Below, piece by piece: positions 6,871-14,119 of a stretch of 19,650 nucleotides of DNA (positions within the stretch are counted from its first letter, which is position 1; the number at the start of each line of letters is the position of its first letter). A model generated the notes under the pieces. The model saw only the letters and a list, made by a program, of their open reading frames with translations, did no database searches and was not told the origin of the DNA. This stretch comes from Thermoproteota archaeon. GTDB lineage: Archaea > Thermoproteota > Thermoprotei_A > Sulfolobales > Desulfurococcaceae. The DNA is taken from contig JAADCY010000125.1 in assembly GCA_013154205.1 (NCBI GenBank), forward strand, positions 1 to 19,650, written 5' to 3'. Made by a program: the position numbers and the translations under genes.

Positions 6871-8487
6871 CTAACATGGGCCTATGGACAAGGATTCTAT
6901 CCAGAGATCACTATATTGTTTTCCAGCCAGTACAACGTGTTCGGCGTTCGCCAGTACATGTTTTGCGTACTTTCTGTATTTCTCAGAGAACGCGTAGAGG
7001 TAGAGGCCGTAAGGAACTATATTCGGCACAATCCTTACCTTGCTACATGGAGAGAGGCCGAGGCCTTGGAGGACTTGTTCCCGGAGACTCTGCACAGGAC
7101 TACCCGTTATCACCGCAACGGCTAATTCCTCGGGCCCCAGACCAGCTCTCCGTAGAACTGCTTTCCAGCCAGCCTTAACGGCGGCAATTGCTTTCTGTAC
7201 TTCTCTCAGATCCCTCTGTGTAAAATATAGGCCGGACTCCTCATCTAACACGAAGGCTTTACGCCCACCGATGATCTTGTAGCCGCGGCGGAATCTGCCC
7301 GACGGATCAATATAGCCATTACGTAGTAAGCCATATATGAGGGATAGTATCCCGGAGCCCATCAATCCCCTGCGGGGATCACCCTTTATCGTGAAACATG
7401 GGGTCTCGCCGCAATCCCTAACCATTACATAGTGTATGCCTCCTCTCCCAGCCCATGACCCCCTCCCGACATAGCCTTCGATCGCCGGGCCTGCAGGGGC
7501 GCTGGCCACATAGATCCTCTCCTCAGTGATCAGTGCTATCTCGGTGTTTGTACCGATGTCTATGACCATGTAGGGTTTAGTGTAGCCTTGGTGATGGGTT
7601 GCTAGGATATTCATTAGTGTGTCTCCGCCTACTTGTCCTGTTATTACCGGTGCTAGTAGAACCGGGGGGTTAACAGGCACCAGCACTGATCCACGCACTC
7701 CAGGACTATAAGGAGCCTCGATCAAGCTCTTGACAGGGAGACCCGCTGCGATAAAAGTATTAATAGTGTTTCCAGCTCCGATAATGAGAGCGGTATATTC
7801 ATCGGATAGCTTGGTCAGAGTGTCGAGGATTAGTTTCTTCATCTCGGCGGCCAACAATGGGTTCTCAACGGCTTTTTCTCCACGAGATATTACGTCAAGT
7901 CCATACTTATAGAGGGGGTTGAGGAGTGTTAGTCCGGAGACTACTCTTCCATCAAGTCCTGTCTTAACAACTGTGATCGTCGTAGTGCCCATATCGACCA
8001 ACAAGAGGTTTCTAGGCTCATACCGTTTTAGAGAAACTATTTTATCATGGAGCTTAACACTGTATCTTCCATCCACAATAGATTGCGAGGCGATTATAAG
8101 CTCAGCATCGGCCGGGCTTGAACCATTTATTGTCAAAGCCTTAACTATGGGTTCTATGCATGTTAGTCTTGGCAAGAGATAGTCTTTCCCAGTAACTTCA
8201 ATAAGCTTCTCTCCAGGCAATCTGATCCTTGTATAGTCGAGAATCCTCGCTTGGCATGCAAGACGCTGCTCGCCGAGTGCTTCGCCGAGAACTACTTGTT
8301 CCCGCTCCGTGGGCTTTGATAATCCATTAACTATTACTATGACACGGCATAGCCCGCATAATCCCTGTCCATGACATGGAAGATTGATCAGACCTTTTCT
8401 CTCAAGAATATTGCCTAGAACTTCGCCTTTCTTAGCTGTGATTTTCCCATAGCCCTCTATCTCAACTACTACTTTATTGTTATGCAT
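6871..8487 (-). CDS. RACo-type reductive activator of corrinoid proteins (2Fe-2S ferredoxin domain plus DUF4445 ATPase-like domain)
   Basis: ATP-dependent reductase that returns inactive cob(II)alamin on a corrinoid protein to the active cob(I) state, taking electrons through its own iron-sulfur cluster. The 538-residue length is near the lower end of the family, which often has 600 or more. The N-terminal ferredoxin domain shows Cys38, Cys44, Cys47 and Cys78 in the plant-type 2Fe-2S pattern C-x5-C-x2-C...C (LPCHGQGLCGLC). The C-terminal part has the ASKHA-like phosphate loops of the DUF4445 fold: LLVDMGTTTITVV (about 156-168), VIDIGTNTEIAL (about 308-319) and a GSGILSLIYGLL segment. The ATG start has a weak GGGA upstream and a TATA box at 8524-8531. 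The only corrinoid protein visible here (9613-10281) is the obvious target. It lies downstream of that operon, separated by an inserted + strand gene. Confidence 0.88.
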   Translation of the reverse strand: MHNNKVVVEIEGYGKITAKKGEVLGNILERKGLINLPCHGQGLCGLCRVIVIVNGLSKPTEREQVVLGEALGEQRLACQARILDYTRIRLPGEKLIEVTGKDYLLPRLTCIEPIVKALTINGSSPADAELIIASQSIVDGRYSVKLHDKIVSLKRYEPRNLLLVDMGTTTITVVKTGLDGRVVSGLTLLNPLYKYGLDVISRGEKAVENPLLAAEMKKLILDTLTKLSDEYTALIIGAGNTINTFIAAGLPVKSLIEAPYSPGVRGSVLVPVNPPVLLAPVITGQVGGDTLMNILATHHQGYTKPYMVIDIGTNTEIALITEERIYVASAPAGPAIEGYVGRGSWAGRGGIHYVMVRDCGETPCFTIKGDPRRGLMGSGILSLIYGLLRNGYIDPSGRFRRGYKIIGGRKAFVLDEESGLYFTQRDLREVQKAIAAVKAGWKAVLRRAGLGPEELAVAVITGSPVQSLREQVLQGLGLSPCSKVRIVPNIVPYGLYLYAFSEKYRKYAKHVLANAEHVVLAGKQYSDLWIESLSIGPC

Positions 8488-8523
8488 AATTGTTTCCCAT
8501 GTTCAATCTGGTAGGTAGGTCGA

Positions 8524-8531
8524 TATTATAA
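8524..8531 (-). promoter_or_regulatory. TATA-box promoter of the corrinoid activator gene
   Basis: TTATAATA on the - strand, centred about 40 bases before the ATG at 8487. It predicts a transcription start near 8501 and a leader of about 14 bases. Confidence 0.4.
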
Positions 8532-8583
8532 TGATGTTTATGAAAACCTCTACCATTGTTTCATCAAGATATTGTGAAGAGTC

Positions 8584-8590
8584 TTTATAT
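8584..8590 (+). promoter_or_regulatory. TATA-box promoter of the 8642 gene
   Basis: TTTATAT on the + strand predicts a transcription start near 8612. That is about 30 bases before the ATG at 8642 and downstream of the nearest upstream ATG (8592), which therefore cannot be the start. Confidence 0.4.
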
Positions 8591-8641
8591 CATGTTTGTT
8601 ACAGATAAATTATTAGTGACATAATACTCATAGGTATAATT

Positions 8642-9616
8642 ATGGCCTCCATGCTCGGAGGTATATATTACTATTATTATAGCTACAATGTTTACGGTGG
8701 CAGAAAAACACAACAATCAATCACTACACCAAGTTTCTTCTCAATTATACTCTCTTCCGGGCTCAGGGATACTAATACATATAATTATATTGTAGTATTT
8801 GCCCCAAGCAGGTTAGCTGCAGGAATACGTAGTATTATAGGCCAGCATATGAACATAGCAATGAATATACAGGGCACACTAAACGCTACTGGTATAGTTC
8901 AAAAAGTATCAAGATATACTAGTAATGGATGGTCGGCAATATCGATCGGCGGTGACGGGATACTTGAGAATATAAGCTTCGATAACGTTGTGATTAAACC
9001 CTACTTTTCAGCGTTCCGGCCATACATGTACATAATATACTATATGCATAATAACCCGGCCAAGATCGCGTTGATCCTAACCAGGGATAACACAGCTAAC
9101 AAGACACTACAAATAGCTAGAGAGCTAAAAATGCTGAAAGGCCCAATCATAATATTTGTCGGCGACACGATCATATCGATCAACTACCAGGTAACAACGA
9201 TCAAACAACAATATACGACGTATACAGGAACATTCTCCCCAGGGAATAACCCGTCAACAACGAAGAGGCTTACAATCATAGCATACGTAATAGGAAATAC
9301 TACTAGTAGTGGCGAGCACAAATTCACGATAAAATTAAGAAACATCACTCTCTACTACTACAAGCCATCAAACATTCTTAACGTTGAAGAGAAGAAATCC
9401 ATTAGGCTCAACAATACAGTAGCAGTTTTTCTTGGAGAAAAACTCGTAATAATAGATCATAGTGACTGCTTTGAGGATAAAGCATCTTGGACCATAAGGT
9501 ATGGATCACGCTATCTTGCAACATTCATCGTATATGCAGATAAGCCTAGCGGAGAACCGGTTGCGATCATAAGTCTCGATGGAAAAGAACTTGTACGCAT
9601 ATACTTCGATATCTAG
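8642..9616 (+). CDS. Signal-anchored exported protein of unknown function
   Basis: I do not recognise the family. The product has 324 residues. It starts with a hydrophobic segment, MASMLGGIYYYYYSYNVYGG, followed by a beta-predicted, Tyr- and Ile-rich body with several N-X-S/T sequons (for example NATG and NTTS) and ends abruptly at IYFDI without a C-terminal membrane helix. It is therefore probably exported and held by its N-terminus. In-frame sequence between the stop at 8606 and the ATG would add about eleven hydrophobic residues (IISDIILIGII), but has no ATG, GTG or TTG. It sits between the corrinoid activator and the corrinoid protein genes but faces the other way, and its stop codon overlaps that of the corrinoid protein in the four bases CTAG (9613-9616). 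Nothing in it suggests a cobalamin or methyl-transfer role. Confidence 0.65.
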   Translation: MASMLGGIYYYYYSYNVYGGRKTQQSITTPSFFSIILSSGLRDTNTYNYIVVFAPSRLAAGIRSIIGQHMNIAMNIQGTLNATGIVQKVSRYTSNGWSAISIGGDGILENISFDNVVIKPYFSAFRPYMYIIYYMHNNPAKIALILTRDNTANKTLQIARELKMLKGPIIIFVGDTIISINYQVTTIKQQYTTYTGTFSPGNNPSTTKRLTIIAYVIGNTTSSGEHKFTIKLRNITLYYYKPSNILNVEEKKSIRLNNTVAVFLGEKLVIIDHSDCFEDKASWTIRYGSRYLATFIVYADKPSGEPVAIISLDGKELVRIYFDI

Positions 9617-10281
9617 GCCTTATCCTTGCTGACTAGCTTCTTAACAATATTTACGGCATCAATAGCTGTTCCACCGTAGGCATCGGCTCCTATCTCTCTT
9701 GCGAAATCAGGGGTTACCGCGGCGCCCCCGACGATCACGTAGACCTTATCCCGCAGACCCTCTTTGGCGAGCAAATCTATTACTTCCCCCATGTGTTTAG
9801 CAGTACTTGTCAGGAGAGCACTCATAGCCAGTATTTGCGGCTTGTAATTCTTAACCGCCTCCACGAATTGCTCGGGAGACACGTCGACACCGAGATCTAT
9901 GACTTCATATCCAGCTGCTTCAAGCATTGTAGCGACAAGAGATTTACCTATATCGTGTATATCCCCTTTAACCGTCCCGATCACTATCCTGACTCTTCCT
10001 CCGCCACCCCTAGACCTTGCTTCCTCCTCGAGGCGGGGGCGGAGGATCTTCATGGCTTTCTTGAATATATCTGCAGCGTCCATAAGTTCTGCTATGAAGT
10101 ACTCGCCTTCCTCGTAGAGCCTCCCGATCTCTTGCATAGCCTCACTCATGGGGCCAAGGACAAGTTCTGTCGCCGAGCAACCAGTGTCCAGCGCTTTTTC
10201 TACAAGGTCTAACACACATTCTTCATCAAGATCGATCAGGCACTCCTTAATCCTGTTCATAATGCTGGGGTCGCAGGTCAA
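9613..10281 (-). CDS. Stand-alone methyltransferase corrinoid protein (MetH/MtbC-like cobalamin-binding protein)
   Basis: Methyl-carrying cobalamin protein of 222 residues, the usual size for this family. The N-terminal helical cap domain (about 5-85) precedes the Rossmann-type B12 domain. There the lower-ligand signature D-x-H-x-x-G is intact: Asp107, His109 and Gly112 in GTVKGDIHDIGKS. The companion motifs SALLTST (144-150) and GGAAVTPDFA (165-174) are also present. In this context it would carry the methyl group between a methyl donor and the core methionine synthase encoded just upstream. It lacks the SAM-binding reactivation domain of MetH, which fits the presence of a RACo nearby. The TTG start is supported by GGAGGA four bases upstream, overlapping the preceding gene's stop; an internal ATG (codon 8) would lose part of the first helix. 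It is the last gene of the three-gene operon. Confidence 0.88.
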   Translation of the reverse strand: MTCDPSIMNRIKECLIDLDEECVLDLVEKALDTGCSATELVLGPMSEAMQEIGRLYEEGEYFIAELMDAADIFKKAMKILRPRLEEEARSRGGGGRVRIVIGTVKGDIHDIGKSLVATMLEAAGYEVIDLGVDVSPEQFVEAVKNYKPQILAMSALLTSTAKHMGEVIDLLAKEGLRDKVYVIVGGAAVTPDFAREIGADAYGGTAIDAVNIVKKLVSKDKA

Positions 10282-10285
10282 GGAG

Positions 10286-10291
10286 TCCTCC
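10286..10291 (-). promoter_or_regulatory. Shine-Dalgarno GGAGGA overlapping the upstream stop codon
   Basis: On the - strand the bases run TAGGAGGACTCCTTG: the stop of the methionine synthase gene, the ribosome site and the TTG of the corrinoid protein gene within 15 bases. This fixes the TTG start and implies translational coupling. Confidence 0.65.
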
Positions 10292-11259
10292 TACCCCATT
10301 CCGTGTCTTTCCTTGTAGAGCCTGACTGCTCCAACTATGTTTCTAAGCTTACCCAGAACTATCTCGTGGAGATCCTCATCGGGCATCATTCCCTTAAGGC
10401 CTCCGAAACCACAATCAGCAGATACAAGGTCTACCCTGCCCCCCGCTTTCTCGGCGACAGCCTCTAAGAGGCCTAGTAGTTCATCCACACTCTCTATCCT
10501 GGGCTGCTTGGAACTCGCTATTCCAGGAGCCAGTTTCTTACCAGTCTTCTCGAGCAGGCCTGGATCTATCCTGTCCAAATTCTTCCTGCTACTATAGAAT
10601 TCGAGATTCACTATGTCGAGACCATTGATTCCTGCCAGTATCTCGAAGAGCTTGGGGGATATGCTTCCACAGACATGTATTCCTTTCTCGACGTTTATCT
10701 CTCCAAGTATTTCTTCGTAAACACTTGTTATCTCGTTAGCTGTGTAGCCGTAGAGTATTCTCCTCCTACCAACCATTACTCCGAGGATAGGCTCGTCGAA
10801 GAACACTATATTATATCCGAGACCAACTAGCTTCTTAGCTGCCCTCCCCACGTATTCTTTCAGGAAGCCAGCTACGATTTCTTTATTGGTCAACAACGTG
10901 TTCTCGAGGCCGAGGCCTTCCCTGACATATATTTTGCTGGCAAGCGTGAAAACACCTGTGACAGGGCCTCTCAACCACTTTATATCCTCTCTGCAATATG
11001 CTGCCTCCTCAGCTTCCGCCAGACTCGGCTCCGGAGGCTCAGCATCGATCAGCTTATCGGGATCAGCATAGTAGAAGCCAGCTTTTTTCTCGATAAGGCC
11101 TGCCTCGACCAGTGGTTCGAGATATATTTCCACGAAGTCGCGGAGCTGTGGATATGGTGGTGCATCAACACCTATTTCTCGGAGTTCTCGAAGAATCCTA
11201 CAGGGTAGTCCAGGAGTGTAGTTGAAGGGAAAACTTCCTACATGGCTCGTTCTTATCAA
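10291..11259 (-). CDS. Core (folate-domain-free) MetE-like methionine synthase
   Basis: Zinc enzyme expected to move a methyl group from a methylated corrinoid protein to homocysteine. The 322 residues correspond only to the C-terminal catalytic barrel of MetE, without the N-terminal half that binds methyl-folate polyglutamate. All four zinc-site residues are visible: His195 and Cys197 in IHVCGS, Glu220 in VNLEFYSS, and Cys283 in SADCGFGGLKG. The family also explains TSHVGSFP (4-11), FFDEPI (153-158), and the PGIASSKQPRIESVDELL segment (245-262). The His-x-Cys could suggest MtaA/MtbA (UroD-like) methyltransferases, but the ADCGFGGLKG and PRIESVDE motifs are MetE-type. It belongs to the group called core methionine synthases (MesA-MesD); which family cannot be judged by eye. 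The TTG start overlaps the preceding gene's stop in TTGA (11256-11259). Confidence 0.87.
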   Translation of the reverse strand: MIRTSHVGSFPFNYTPGLPCRILRELREIGVDAPPYPQLRDFVEIYLEPLVEAGLIEKKAGFYYADPDKLIDAEPPEPSLAEAEEAAYCREDIKWLRGPVTGVFTLASKIYVREGLGLENTLLTNKEIVAGFLKEYVGRAAKKLVGLGYNIVFFDEPILGVMVGRRRILYGYTANEITSVYEEILGEINVEKGIHVCGSISPKLFEILAGINGLDIVNLEFYSSRKNLDRIDPGLLEKTGKKLAPGIASSKQPRIESVDELLGLLEAVAEKAGGRVDLVSADCGFGGLKGMMPDEDLHEIVLGKLRNIVGAVRLYKERHGMG

Positions 11260-12041
11260 TTATCATCACCTATATCATCATAGTCTTTCTCGGGTGGACG
11301 AGTATAAACCGTTACCAAGCCAGCCCTCCTAGCTGTTTCCACAGCCTCTACTAATCCATTATTGTCGCCCGGCACACTGAGCAGTATGGCGTCTGCCTTG
11401 CCCTGCATCATAGCTGTCCATGTCTCTAGGTCATCGATATCTATGCTGGGCTGGCCTAGATGCTCTACTATATCCTTGTTCTTCCCGGTACGGATGATCA
11501 CGTAGGGTATGATTGTTTTACCGTTTCTCCGTGCTTCACGTAGCAAGGAGAGATACTTCTCCATCGTCCTACCAGACAAGTACATCACATAGTAGAAGTC
11601 GGCCTGAGACCTGAGCCGCTCCACTATCATTTCCAACGGATAGTTTAAGCTTATGATAAGACCGACCTTCATCTCGGGCACGTATCTCTTGATCCACTCC
11701 ACCGCTTCCTCGCTACGGCGCCACCCACATATACTTCTACCAATACTGGGCCTATCACCCATGGTTAGCAAGATCTTATCGATGCCCGAGAGATATAGGC
11801 TCTGAGCCATACTAATTAATCCAAGTTCATTATGATCAACGAGCCTAATATGCGGTACTACGTCAACACCGTATCCAAGGCTTAGATAGACCGATAATGG
11901 TATGGATGAAGGCATAGGTAGGCCTAAAGGATTCTCGGGAAGATCAAATACCTCTACCCGGCCTCTCAGCCTCGGCACGAGTTTCTCAATGAATTCCCTA
12001 TTGCGGAATACTGTCTCAACATATAGTTTTATCGAGGCCAA
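11256..12041 (-). CDS. MetF-like methylene-tetrahydropterin reductase (short form)
   Basis: TIM-barrel flavoprotein family that reduces methylene- to methyl-tetrahydrofolate or an archaeal pterin equivalent. The sequence has 261 residues, somewhat short of the usual 290-300. Family landmarks are VEVFDLPENPLGLP (29-42), resembling the barrel-start segment of MetF forms fused to homocysteine methyltransferases; VVPHIRLVDHNELGL (61-75), for the usual H-L-T-x-R-D-x-N; and IDKILLTMGDRP (87-98), for the L-A-L-x-G-D-x-P motif. The C-terminus ends in an acidic tail (YDDIGDD). It is the first gene of the operon and overlaps the methionine synthase gene by four bases, so its product is probably the methyl source for that enzyme. 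No MetV partner is visible. Start: TTG, with GGGGGTG about 10 bases upstream, though the TATA position allows a nearly leaderless transcript. Pterin identity is unknown. Confidence 0.8.
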   Translation of the reverse strand: MASIKLYVETVFRNREFIEKLVPRLRGRVEVFDLPENPLGLPMPSSIPLSVYLSLGYGVDVVPHIRLVDHNELGLISMAQSLYLSGIDKILLTMGDRPSIGRSICGWRRSEEAVEWIKRYVPEMKVGLIISLNYPLEMIVERLRSQADFYYVMYLSGRTMEKYLSLLREARRNGKTIIPYVIIRTGKNKDIVEHLGQPSIDIDDLETWTAMMQGKADAILLSVPGDNNGLVEAVETARRAGLVTVYTRPPEKDYDDIGDDN

Positions 12042-12070
12042 AGCCGGGTAACACCCCCTCTAGGGATAAT

Positions 12071-12078
12071 ACTTAAAT
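12071..12078 (-). promoter_or_regulatory. TATA-like promoter of the methionine operon
   Basis: ATTTAAGT on the - strand, about 33 bases before the TTG at 12041. A transcription start around 12049-12053 would leave a leader of at most about 12 bases. No clear operator or riboswitch is seen in the 232-base gap 12042-12273, which is AT-rich and otherwise featureless apart from + strand TATA candidates. Confidence 0.35.
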
Positions 12079-12223
12079 TACCCATGAAAATGTCCAAGCT
12101 GTAAAATAAGTATATCGTTAATCAATACAAGTACATATTCAAGGAAATCAGTATATACAGCCGTCAAAACACCTTTTCAAACTCATCGTTTAAATATTCT
12201 CTAATATATCTTATGGAATACCC

Positions 12224-12230
12224 TTTTATA
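12224..12230 (+). promoter_or_regulatory. TATA-box candidate for the 12274 gene
   Basis: TTTTATA predicts a transcription start near 12253, about 20-30 bases before the GTG at 12274 or ATG at 12283. A second candidate, TTTAAATA, lies at 12189-12196 and would give a longer leader. Confidence 0.35.
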
Positions 12231-12273
12231 CAAAAAACATACATCATGAAACCCTAACCGGATAACATAAGTC

Positions 12274-14043
12274 GTGATACAAATGCATATCGCGAAAACA
12301 GCAATATTATTATCCATAGTAATGCTCGTCCTCGTTCTCGGATCGGCCGCATCAGCCGCATATCTTCCACCTCATCTTCCCCCGAGACGGCCGATACCAC
12401 CAGGCTCTAACCCCAGCGATCCACCGTCAGGGACGGTTGTAAAGCTTCCGAGTGTGATCTACGGGTCATACTCATATGACGCAGATGGAAGAGACATAAT
12501 ACTTACTGGCAAGACAACGTTTTACTCAGAAGTCGAGAACAGTTATGTAGGCAGAATAAACATCTACGACGCCCACACAGTATACGTTAAAGACGTGGAG
12601 ATAAGGATCGCCAGTGCCGAACTAAAGACTTCGGGCAACGGAGCACTAGTAACTATATCCGCTGATTACATAAAAGGCAATACTATAAAGGTCGATTACA
12701 GTGGAAAAGTGATCTTAACAGGTTATCTCAGTGATTACGACACTGTAGACCTCAATATACTGAATCTAAGATATACTTATGGGTTAAGCCTTGGAGGAGT
12801 TGATGTAAAACTACATCCAAGCAGTATTGAGGTCGACACATCATATTCGTCGCTGACAAGTAATTCAAAGATATTTCTCGACGTATATCCGTTCACAGTG
12901 TATCCGGGATTAAGCGATAGGGTCGTTAGTACTCGTGGCACACTGTCGAACGTTAACGTGTACGTGTCGATACCTAAGACGGTTTATCATAAGTATGTCA
13001 CAGTTCAAAACGTAATAGGAATGAATGTATGGTCTTATCCACAATACTACAGTGGCATAAACCCACTAGATACACATAACAAGCTACATATAGGAATATA
13101 CAGGTTCACAGCTCCCGAACTGACGGGTTTCTGGAGAATGGAACTTGTAGGTCTTCAGACTAAATCAGTAGATGTCTCCCTGAACTACTATCAGTTCTCC
13201 GATATCAGCATGTCAGAGTCTCATAAAACACTAGTGTTCGGCACCGTGACACCGTTAGGGGTGGCATCAGTATATCCTACATCGCCGCAGGATTACCAGG
13301 TGAACCCGACGGACGCGCCCGGGTTCCTCAGCGTCGACTATCTCTACGTATCAGATATTAAGATCAAATCATACAATGTGTACTACTCACTGTACTCGGG
13401 AGGAATAAATACTTATGGGAGAATAACAGTTGGAAGCGTGACCGAAACGGGGATCGGGCTAGAGGAAAAGAACGTAGCGCTAACCGGAATAGTGAGTTAT
13501 TCATGGCTATCATGCCTGGCAAGAGCATCATCGTCGACAAGCAATTTCAGGAAGTGGATGTGGTTCCCAGCATTCAACCTAACTATAAACAGGCCGTTCC
13601 AGGTGAGGCCTCTAGAGCTATACAGCAGATCCAAGGGTGTTGTTGAAGACGGGCTTAAATCGATAAAGGGGATCGGTATCTTCATACCGAACAATAACAT
13701 ACTGGTCTATTACAAAGTGGAAGGCTCGGACACGGTCAAATCAATGATCGTTAAGAAATTCTCAACAATAACCCTCAGACTGAATATGAGGCTGGATAAA
13801 CCTGATCACTACCAGTTATTACTGGTTAATAGAAACGCAGCATCAATAGCACTATATGATCCTTCAGGCCATCCAAGCATAACTCTCAGAATAGGGAACA
13901 AGGTATTTCATGTCAGCCAAGTAGCGTTCGGGCTGAGAGGTATAATAATAACTAGGTATACGGCTAGCTTCGCCGACGGTAAAACACAGTCTCTAATATC
14001 ATTCATACCTATAACAACGGGATTCATATCAAACAGGATATAA
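12274..14043 (+). CDS. Secreted beta-rich surface protein, paralogue of the 16677-18389 product
   Basis: Unrecognised family. The product has 589 residues from GTG, or 586 from the ATG at 12283, which directly precedes the signal peptide (IAKTAILLSIVMLVLVLGSAASA) and is equally likely. After the signal peptide comes a Pro-rich segment (YLPPHLPPRRPIPPGSNP), then a long beta-predicted body of alternating hydrophobic and polar residues. This suggests stacked beta-strands, perhaps a beta-solenoid. There is no C-terminal membrane helix; the protein ends GFISNRI. The last 85 or so residues match the product of 16677-18389 at close to half of positions by eye: RLDKPDHYQLLLVNR against KFDKPNPYQILLIGR, and both end F-x-SNRI. 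It is probably released or held in the surface layer by protein contacts. It lies convergent to the transglutaminase-like gene, with a shared terminator between. Confidence 0.72.
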   Translation: MIQMHIAKTAILLSIVMLVLVLGSAASAAYLPPHLPPRRPIPPGSNPSDPPSGTVVKLPSVIYGSYSYDADGRDIILTGKTTFYSEVENSYVGRINIYDAHTVYVKDVEIRIASAELKTSGNGALVTISADYIKGNTIKVDYSGKVILTGYLSDYDTVDLNILNLRYTYGLSLGGVDVKLHPSSIEVDTSYSSLTSNSKIFLDVYPFTVYPGLSDRVVSTRGTLSNVNVYVSIPKTVYHKYVTVQNVIGMNVWSYPQYYSGINPLDTHNKLHIGIYRFTAPELTGFWRMELVGLQTKSVDVSLNYYQFSDISMSESHKTLVFGTVTPLGVASVYPTSPQDYQVNPTDAPGFLSVDYLYVSDIKIKSYNVYYSLYSGGINTYGRITVGSVTETGIGLEEKNVALTGIVSYSWLSCLARASSSTSNFRKWMWFPAFNLTINRPFQVRPLELYSRSKGVVEDGLKSIKGIGIFIPNNNILVYYKVEGSDTVKSMIVKKFSTITLRLNMRLDKPDHYQLLLVNRNAASIALYDPSGHPSITLRIGNKVFHVSQVAFGLRGIIITRYTASFADGKTQSLISFIPITTGFISNRI

Positions 14044-14062
14044 GATCACAGCATAAATGATT

Positions 14063-14088
14063 GGGGAGGCATAGTTTTTATCCTCTCC
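14063..14088. terminator. Bidirectional hairpin terminator between convergent surface genes
   Basis: GGGGAGG (14063-14069) can pair with CCTCTCC (14082-14088), with one G-U pair, around a 12-base loop containing T5. A + strand T5 run lies in the loop, and A5 at 14091-14095 gives a T5 run on the - strand. It sits in the 76-base gap between two converging genes. Confidence 0.5.
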
Positions 14089-14119
14089 TCAAAAACATGG
14101 TTATCCCTAGTGTTTTATC

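Noticed and set aside
8111..8124. T-arm-like string GGTTCAAGCCCGGC on the - strand, as in a tRNA.
   Set aside because: It lies in frame inside the corrinoid activator gene (NGSSPAD), with no acceptor, D or anticodon arms around it.
8592..8624. Short frame from the ATG at 8592 as an upstream start for the 8642 gene.
   Set aside because: It is in a different frame, stops after ten codons, and its ATG overlaps the TATA region, so it would not be in the transcript.
9793..10212. 139-codon + strand frame across the corrinoid protein gene.
   Set aside because: It is antisense to a gene with intact family motifs; the product has no recognisable features.
10291..11259. Reading the core synthase as an MtaA/MtbA-type (UroD-like) methylcobamide:CoM methyltransferase because of the HVCG motif.
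   Set aside because: The Glu220 zinc ligand, the SADCGFGGLKG motif and the PRIESVDE segment are MetE-type; UroD-like enzymes lack these.
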